A DNA stretch of 64,000 bases from Salminus brasiliensis (taxonomy: Eukaryota; Chordata; Actinopteri; Characiformes; Bryconidae): NCBI RefSeq assembly GCF_030463535.1, contig NC_132881.1, forward strand, positions 5,996,026 to 6,060,025, given 5' to 3'. The position numbers were made by a program, and so were the translations under genes. The notes under the pieces are model-generated. The model was given only the letters and a program-made list of their open reading frames with translations, was not told the DNA's origin and searched no databases. Positions 57,890 to 64,000 of the stretch are shown one piece after another; the first letter of the stretch is position 1; every line of letters starts with the position of its first letter.

Positions 57890-57963
<74 letters not shown>

Positions 57964-58584
57964 TCTACAAGTAATATGTTCAAGTGTAGTCTGGCATTAT
58001 GGATTTTTTTCTAAAGCAAACAAAAACCAAAAACTACAAAAAAAAACAAAACACAACTGTCAGATATTGCTATTTTAACACGAGGTGCGGTGCGTCTACT
58101 TTTTACTGCCGATGTATTCACGACAAGTTTTGTAACTCTTTGTACGTTTGTTCTGCGCCCCCTTACACTACAACGAGCGGCTGACGTGGTTGTCAAATAC
58201 GTTGCGCAAGTTCCCTTTTCTAAGCAGGATGCAGTCGTGCCCTGACCGACCCCACCAAGTATCCAGTGCTCTTTCTTCCAACTTTAATTTCAATGCAACA
58301 CTAATGTTCAACGCTTGTAATATACAGATGTAAAACACACACTCACACATATATGAAGCTTGACTCCAATGATTGAAGAGTGAAGAACTTCCATTTAAAC
58401 TGATGTTAGATGTTAGTCCAGCACTTTATCGTCTAAAATTGGGAGCAATGTATGTTTTTTTTTTTTTTACCCTTCCCCTTTTCTTATGGGTGGGTCATGG
58501 TTGGCAACTGTAAATGTGTGCACTAACTTGAAGAAGAGCTTTTGCTTTCAATTGATTTCAATTGGCTTTATTAAATTGGCTATA

Positions 58585-58635
<51 letters not shown>

Positions 58636-59060
58636 CCCACTTTTTTACGTTGGCCATGCCTGGAGTCTCTCATCGTTACTGACCATCCTTCTGAGCATTT
58701 CTGCTTATGTTGCATTGTGAGATTTCTGTACTCCAAGGCTGGCTTGTGAATCCACATTCAGTATTCCAGAGAAAGCCACCTCTGAGCGAGTTCCGTTTTC
58801 TTCCCCAGAGAGAAAATGTCCTCCAACAATTTTTGTAACTGTTTACAAATGTATGTGCATGTTTTTATTTTCTTTTGACAGTATCTAAAGCTGATTAAAT
58901 CAGTTCTTTGTAACCTGTATATTTGTCTTCATTTATTATTAACGTTTGTTAGATTTTTTTTTTTTTCGTATTTTTCTCTCTGAACGTTCTCAGGTTTTAC
59001 ACAACAGACCAACACTCAGTACTTTCAATTCAAATAAAACAGAGTGTGATCTATCCCTGC
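57606..59060 (+). other. zfyve21: zfyve21 3' UTR, with two TA microsatellites
   Basis: After the stop codon the DNA is AT-rich and non-coding. It includes a TA dinucleotide array of about 68 bp (57,893-57,960) and a second of about 55 bp (58,575-58,632). ATTAAA occurs at 58,894-58,899 and AATAAA at 59,033-59,038. One of these signals is the likely 3' end, which would give a UTR of about 1.3-1.45 kb. Confidence 0.6.
59033..59038 (+). terminator. Poly(A) signal AATAAA, probable zfyve21 3' end
   Basis: This is the canonical hexamer in the plus orientation, about 1.43 kb after the zfyve21 stop, with GT-rich sequence following (GAGTGTGATC). ATTAAA at 58,894 is an alternative. Confidence 0.5.
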
Positions 59061-59339
59061 CCTTTCCTTGTATTTCATGTTTAACAAAGGAGGAACTCGC
59101 TTTCCAAAAAAAATGACAAATATTACTGAAGGCGTACGTCAAGGTCCCGGATGTACAGTGAAACAGTGCTACAGGAACAGATTTGTACACAGGGCCCAAC
59201 CCATCCACTTCATTCCTATTCCAGTCACCTATGCTACGTTCCAACCTCTTCACCGGGGTAATCAGCCAGGCACGTCCCTCCATCAGTGCTCCATCAACCA
59301 CCAAATACTCCACACTTTAATCTTGCTGGCTTGACAAGG

Positions 59340-60270
59340 ATCCAGAAGCCCAGTACAACCCTACACCTAAACCATCCCCTTCATCCATACACTAACCCTC
59401 CACTGCATTACAGGCTCTTCACAGAGACCTACTGATAATCACCTCCCTCCGTTAGTGTTTGCTGAATTTGGCCCCTGACACCTTCAGAGGGCTCAACAGG
59501 GGAAGTCTGGCGTCCCAGAACCAGAACGTGTCTGTGGTGAGTTTTTGCACAGTCATCATGCACTGATGTTGGACAAGAGGACCAGGAGCAGGTGCACCTC
59601 TTCATGACAATGGTATTCTGTAATAGCAACAGGCAGGAGTCAAGGAGACAAGGAGCTATATAAGAGGCCTACATGTGTGTATTTTAGAGTGGGTGGACCC
59701 AAGGAGGAGCTTAAAGCAGGGAGTGTTATTACAGAGTTCTTCCCACCAGGGGGAGCCATTGTGTTAGAAATGTGTTAACTAGAACAGTGAGGTTATGATT
59801 TTATAGGTTTGATACCTGGGCATTGCAGCACAACACCAGCGTTAAACAATGACCACCATGCCTTTCCTCTTAATCACAGCTGAGCTGCAACAACAGATTA
59901 CGCTAAAGTGGTGAGGGTCTGCATAGACCAACTGTAAGAAGCCCTGCAGTACATATACAACCAAAGCCTGCAGAGGATAGCAGTGCTTTGGAGAACATCC
60001 TGCATAGCCTCAATACCAAAGACAAAAAGAAAAGGAAGTGAAAATTGCCTAGAGCAGCCCGTAGCAGCCCGTCCTCACAAACTGAGTGATGTGTGAGGGT
60101 GAAGGCTTACAGCAACACTATGGAAAAGTGGCTTTTCTTGTTCCTGGGCTCCCCCTACAGTCGAAAGATGAAATTTACACTTCTACCTGACTTAGGTCAG
60201 GTCTTGAGGGCATTACCCTGCCCGCTTCACCAGAGCCCAGAGTAGCCACCACAGCTATGCTACTCTCCTC
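59340..60270. other. Intergenic DNA between zfyve21 and the light-chain cassette
   Basis: No exon was recognised. Sequence is unique-looking and moderately GC. Confidence 0.4.
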
Positions 60271-60273
60271 ATT

Positions 60274-60780
60274 ACATTTACATTTACGGCATTTAGCAGA
60301 CGCTCTTATCCAGAGCGACTTACTAAAGTGCTTTGCAATTTACTCAAGAAAAACCTCAGCTAGTTAGAATAGACTAATAATTCAAAGATACCTCTAAATT
60401 AAGACACTACTAAACATAAGTCAATAAGGTGACCATAGTACTCTATTCACTATTCGTCCAAGTATTCTCAGAAGAGGTGGGTCTTCAGTCTGGGTTTGAA
60501 GACTCGACTCGGCCGTTCGGACACCCAGGGGAAGTTTGTTCCACCACTTCGGTGCAGGACAGAAAAAAGCCTGGACACTTGTCTACCGTGGATTTTGAGG
60601 GATGGCGGGTCGAGCTGAGCCGTACTTGAAGCTCAAAGGGCTCTTGGTGCTGATCGGCTTTTGACCATTGCCATCAAGTATGGAGGGGCTGATCCAGTCT
60701 TGGCTTTGTAAGACAGTGTCAGGGTTTTGAATCTGATCATTTCAGGTCAGTGGAGCATCACAATGATTTTGAAGCTACTT
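60274..60780 (+). mobile_element. Long dispersed fish repeat
   Basis: It starts TTTACGGCATTTAGCAGACG and continues with TGGGTCTTCAGTCTGGGTTT, GATTTTGAGGGATGGCGGGT and TCAAAGGGCTCTTGGTGCTG, an order I recall from many ostariophysan repeats. It shares only its first 60 bp with the 4.3-kb family. Confidence 0.6.
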
Positions 60781-60884
60781 TGAGGTAAATCCACTTGAGG
60801 TAAAGGTTCTTCGCACCCACAAATATAACCAGAAATGGTTCTTCATTCATGGCATCACTCAATGAACCCTTTGGTTTTTTGCAC

Positions 60885-61150
60885 AAGCATTTGCACTAAT
60901 AACTTTACTACCTCACTGGACTCTATTTATTGCACATTGCACAATTTGCACACTACAGTCATTATTTATTATCCTCTGTCTGTACTGTGTTGTGTTGTCT
61001 GTCCGCACTTGTTTGTTTGTGTTTGTTTGTGTCTTGTATGCACTGTCTATGTTGCACCATGGTCCTGGAGGAACGTTGTTTCGTTTCACTGTGTACTCTG
61101 TATGTAGTTGAAATGACAATAAAACCCACTTGACTTGATTTGACTTGGTT
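60885..61150 (+). mobile_element. LINE 3' tail (L2-like)
   Basis: CTATGTTGCACCATGGTCCT, GGAGGAACGTTGTTTCGTTT and GAAATGACAATAAAACCCAC followed by TTGACTTGATTTGACTTG are the conserved 3' end and terminal short repeats of a fish LINE. It lies about 650 bp upstream of the light-chain leader. Confidence 0.75.
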
Positions 61151-61620
61151 CATCATGCCCAATGCCAAGCTAGGAGGGTACACAGCTCCTGAGCATTAGG
61201 TAGGCTGTGAAACTGCTTCCCCTGAGGGTGATGAAGCTTCAATAGCAAGCAATTCAAATCTTTGGCACGGGTTGGAGTGGTAGGCCTAATCAATCAACAA
61301 TCATCTGAACCAAACTTCTACTCTGTTAGGAGGGTTTTCCACTAGATTGCACAGAAACATTGCAGCGAGGATTTGCTTGTATACTAGCCATTAAGAGCAT
61401 TAGTGAAGTTGTCACTGCTGAAAAACTGAGACAAATTCCTTGTCCAAATATCCAGCATTTTGAAGGAAATACTGGATAAGCAGGTGTCTACAAACATCTG
61501 GCCATGTAATCGAAAGTGATTCAGTTCTCTCACTTTGCACAAACATTGGATTAGTCATTCCGAGACTCTGAACTGAGAGCTGAACTCTATAAACAGACTG
61601 TCAGAGTCCCAGGAGGTCAG

Positions 61621-61628
61621 ATTTGCAT
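61621..61628 (+). promoter_or_regulatory. Ig promoter octamer ATTTGCAT
   Basis: A perfect octamer, in the orientation usual for light-chain V promoters, lies 177 bp upstream of the leader ATG. A TATA-like TTTATAAGG is at about 61,732. The octamer-TATA gap (about 105 bp) is longer than in typical mammalian V promoters. Octamers bind Oct-1/Oct-2 with OCA-B in B cells. Confidence 0.65.
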
Positions 61629-61797
61629 AGTTTCAGTTCAGGCCTGTTTTGGGGCATCAGGACTTGGTCATGGTTGACTGTCCATCACACCTGCAGTCTG
61701 TGTTCATGTGTGTGAGGTGAAGCTGTCTCTCTTTATAAGGAGTCAGGCGTGAGTGCAGGACTTGCTCTTAGAGTTTGATCTTTTAGAGAAGAACATC

Positions 61798-62249
61798 ATG
61801 ATCCTCAAGGCCGCCGTTCTCGCTCTGCTCCTCCTGGTCACGCTCTCTGGTGAGCATCTTCAGCATCTTCAAGAACTACTCAACACCAAACCTGACATAA
61901 ACGGGTGAACTCTCACTTCACTGGATGGTGAAAAGGTTTACAGTATTTCTTCTTCTTCTGCAGGTTTGGAGGCTCTTGTGCTGACCCAGGAAACGTCAGC
62001 GTCTGTAAAACTGGCAGAAAACATTAAGATCTCCTGCAGAACAGACGCTTCTAGAGACTGGACACTAACATGGTACCAACAGAAAGCTGGTGAACCTCCA
62101 AAGTTCTTGCTTGCAGACAGCACAAGAGCGAGTGGACTGCCGAGTCGGTTCACTTACAGCGGATCTGGCAACCAAGAATATCTGCATATCAACGGAGTTC
62201 AGGCTGAAGATGAGGCTGTTTATTACTGTGCTTGCCATTTCTCAGATGG
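61798..62249 (+). CDS. Immunoglobulin light-chain leader and V exon (functional-looking)
   Basis: Leader exon 61798-61849 encodes MILKAAVLALLLLVTLS, a signal peptide, then a GTGAGC donor with phase 1. The V exon, 61964-62249, follows a pyrimidine-rich CTGCAG acceptor and reads LEALVLTQETSASVKLAENI onward. Canonical V hallmarks are in order: first Cys in ISCRT, WYQQK, a short CDR2 ending GLPSRF, then DEAVYYCAC with the second conserved Cys. There are no stops or frameshifts. The exon ends directly at an RSS heptamer, so it is in germline, unrearranged form. It is a V-lambda/sigma-like domain rather than kappa, judged by RSS type (inference). Upstream are an octamer and a TATA-like box; downstream, J and C follow in the same orientation, which is the teleost cluster layout. 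Confidence 0.93.
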
Positions 62250-62288
62250 CACAGTGCTGCAGCTCAATAAGCCTCTCATACAAAAACC
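62250..62288 (+). other. V-segment recombination signal, 23-bp spacer
   Basis: Heptamer CACAGTG (62,250-62,256), spacer of exactly 23 bp (62,257-62,279), and nonamer ACAAAAACC (62,280-62,288). Heptamer and nonamer both match consensus. A 23-bp spacer on V with 12 bp on J is the lambda arrangement; kappa is the reverse. Confidence 0.95.
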
Positions 62289-62500
62289 CCAACCACCTCT
62301 AAAGCTACCTCACACCACCCTCACACACCCCCAGCTCCACCCAGAGACACTCACTCAGTCCAGTGTGAGATGACCCATGAGTTCTAGACCGGCTCCTGAT
62401 CCAGCTGTGGTCATTTTGTCCAGTTTAAAGTAGTTTGAATGGTGCAGTCGTGGTCACTGAAGTGTTGAGTCTGAGCAGGAGCAGTGTGTTACAGCCGTGA

Positions 62501-62528
62501 GGTTTTTGTACTGAGCTCTAACACTGTG
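62501..62528 (+). other. J-segment recombination signal, 12-bp spacer
   Basis: Nonamer GGTTTTTGT (62,501-62,509), 12-bp spacer (62,510-62,521), heptamer CACTGTG (62,522-62,528). It is correctly oriented to join with the upstream 23-RSS by deletion of the roughly 280 bp between V and J. Confidence 0.95.
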
Positions 62529-62569
62529 ATACACTGTAGTGTTTGGTGGAGGGACTGAAGTGACTACGG
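62529..62569 (+). CDS. Immunoglobulin light-chain J segment
   Basis: This 41-bp J reads YTVVFGGGTEVTT in the frame set by the FGGGT motif and ends in phase 1 at a GTAAGC donor. That phase matches both the V leader junction scheme and the downstream C exon. The FGxG bulge motif is intact, so it looks functional. Only one J is seen in this cassette. Confidence 0.92.
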
Positions 62570-63295
62570 GTAAGCAAAATCTTATTCTAACTAAAACCAC
62601 ACAGAACGTCTCATTTCAGCTACTTCAACAGAATCATTTTTACAATTCTTCTCCAAAACTGCTGCTATTATTTCAGAGAATTATTTGTGGAGAATATTGA
62701 GCCACTCCTTACATAAATCCTTACATCCACTTAAACGTTTGTTTCTGACAGCAATGTCTGACTTTTACATGAAGGAGAAGGAAATTTCCTTAACTTTTAT
62801 TTTATTCAAGTTCATGTGAAAAGATTTAATTAGAAACAAATTCAAATTAGAATCAAATTGAATTATTTCATATATATTTTACTGATATCAGTCCAATCAT
62901 GTCTAGTCTTATTTTACCACAGTGTCGTCCGACAAACTGATATATCATATATATATCATATATATGATATATATCAAATATATATAACTTGCAATGATAT
63001 ATATGTAAAAATAACATTTTTAAGTATTTCTATTGGTCCATATATTTTGAAAAAATTTAATGCATGAAAATCTAATGTGAAGAATCACCAGAAAAGCCAG
63101 ATTGTGAAAAATGTATATATTTTTATATAGGGTTTTGTGCTATATTTTATTGTTACACTACACATAGTAGTGTATCTATTTATTGTGTGTATAATTATAT
63201 ATATTTTAAAAGCGTTTTTTGAAAGTTTTTAAAAAACATAATTTAGCCTCAAAAGCAAAAATACCTACCTATCTATCTATCTATCTATCTATCTA

Positions 63296-63333
<38 letters not shown>

Positions 63334-63353
63334 TCTATCTGTCTCTCTATCTG

Positions 63354-63388
<35 letters not shown>

Positions 63389-63393
63389 GTCTC

Positions 63394-63428
<35 letters not shown>

Positions 63429-63522
63429 GTCTATCCAACATTTCTATCTATCAGTCTGTATGTACACACTTCTGTTTTTTTTTTTGCTAAATTGAATGTA
63501 TTACTAAATGAATAATAACAGC

Positions 63523-63565
<43 letters not shown>

Positions 63566-63742
63566 GGTGTGGTTAATATGTTTGGTTAATATGTTTTTGA
63601 GAGGTTTACGGGGTTAATCACAAAAATCCCCTTCCTTGCCAGATGAGGTTGGCGTTCTCCTGTAAACAACATCAGCCTGACTCTGACAGAACTCCACTAC
63701 TTTACTTTGTTTCTCTCCATTTCTCTCCATTTCTCTCTCCAG

Positions 63743-64000
63743 GTCCTCCAGCACCTCCCACTCTGCTCCTCCTGGCTCCCCCTCAGTCCCCAGCCTCTGG
63801 CTCCGAGGTCAGTGTGGTCTGCCTGGCTCGGGGTTTCCGTCCTGACGGTGCCGCTCTGTCCTGGGCTGAGGACGGCAGCACCGTGGCGGGTCCCGAAGTC
63901 CACACGGGCCCGTCCCAGCGCCAGCCGGACGGCACCTTTGCCAAGAGCAGCGTTCTGAAGCTCAGCCCAGAACGCTGGAGCTCTGGACACACCTTCACCT
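63743..64000 (+). CDS. Immunoglobulin light-chain constant exon (cut by window edge)
   Basis: The exon starts after TCTCCAG in the phase left by the J donor. It reads GPPAPPTLLLLAPPQSPASG, then an Ig C1 domain: SVVCLARGFRPDGAALSWAE gives the first Cys and the Trp, and KLSPERWSSGHTFT comes just before the expected second Cys, which lies outside the window. No frameshift is seen. Base composition is clearly more GC-rich than the J-C intron. The isotype, sigma or lambda, cannot be settled by eye. The J-C intron (62,570-63,742) carries a CTAT/CTGT tetranucleotide array (63,265-63,435) and an AAT array (63,521-63,562). Confidence 0.9.

Noticed and set aside
63219-63515. Open frames of repeating Leu-Ser-Ile-Tyr
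   Set aside because: Product of the CTAT/CTGT tetranucleotide array in the J-C intron.

Overview
The window is vertebrate nuclear DNA, almost certainly from a teleost fish and probably an ostariophysan. Genes have many short exons with GT-AG introns, intergenic DNA is crowded with fish-type transposon relics (Tc1/mariner, MITEs, tRNA-derived SINEs, L2-like LINE tails), and the right end holds a compact V-J-C immunoglobulin light-chain cassette of the teleost cluster type. No bacterial or organellar features are present.

Three genes are well supported. (1) FHIP2A (FAM160B1), minus strand, 17 coding exons from 45,904 down to 35,683; every exon joins in phase to give 740 residues. (2) ZFYVE21, plus strand, 47,100-57,605; seven constitutive coding exons (226 aa) plus a 54-nt in-frame cassette exon (244 aa). 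The two genes are head to head, 1.2 kb between start codons, although their human counterparts are on different chromosomes (10q25 and 14q32). (3) An immunoglobulin light-chain cassette, plus strand, from 61,798 to the window edge: leader, V exon with a 23-bp-spacer RSS, J with a 12-bp-spacer RSS, and the start of a C exon.

The left half (1-35 kb) is repeat-dominated. It contains relics of Tc1-like elements, several MITE families, an AT-rich satellite (15.9-16.95 kb), a 36-bp minisatellite (17.5-19.3 kb), a related 31-bp minisatellite in inverted orientation (29.1-29.75 kb), a 0.58-kb inverted repeat pair (23.4 and 27.6 kb) and an L2-like LINE fragment (25.2 kb). Scattered in it, all on the minus strand, are isolated coding-looking pieces: an intact terminal exon of TECR (20.68 kb), an unrecognised exon at 2.1 kb, a 122-codon ORF with a CAAX-like end and nearby poly(A) signal (6.5 kb), a phase 1-1 exon beside the minisatellite (17.3 kb) and a short exon candidate at 28.85 kb.

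FHIP2A (dynein adaptor subunit), ZFYVE21 (endosomal FYVE protein) and the light-chain cassette have no evident common pathway; their adjacency looks positional. Exon coordinates were read by eye from splice consensus, phase continuity and remembered family sequence; no alignments were run.
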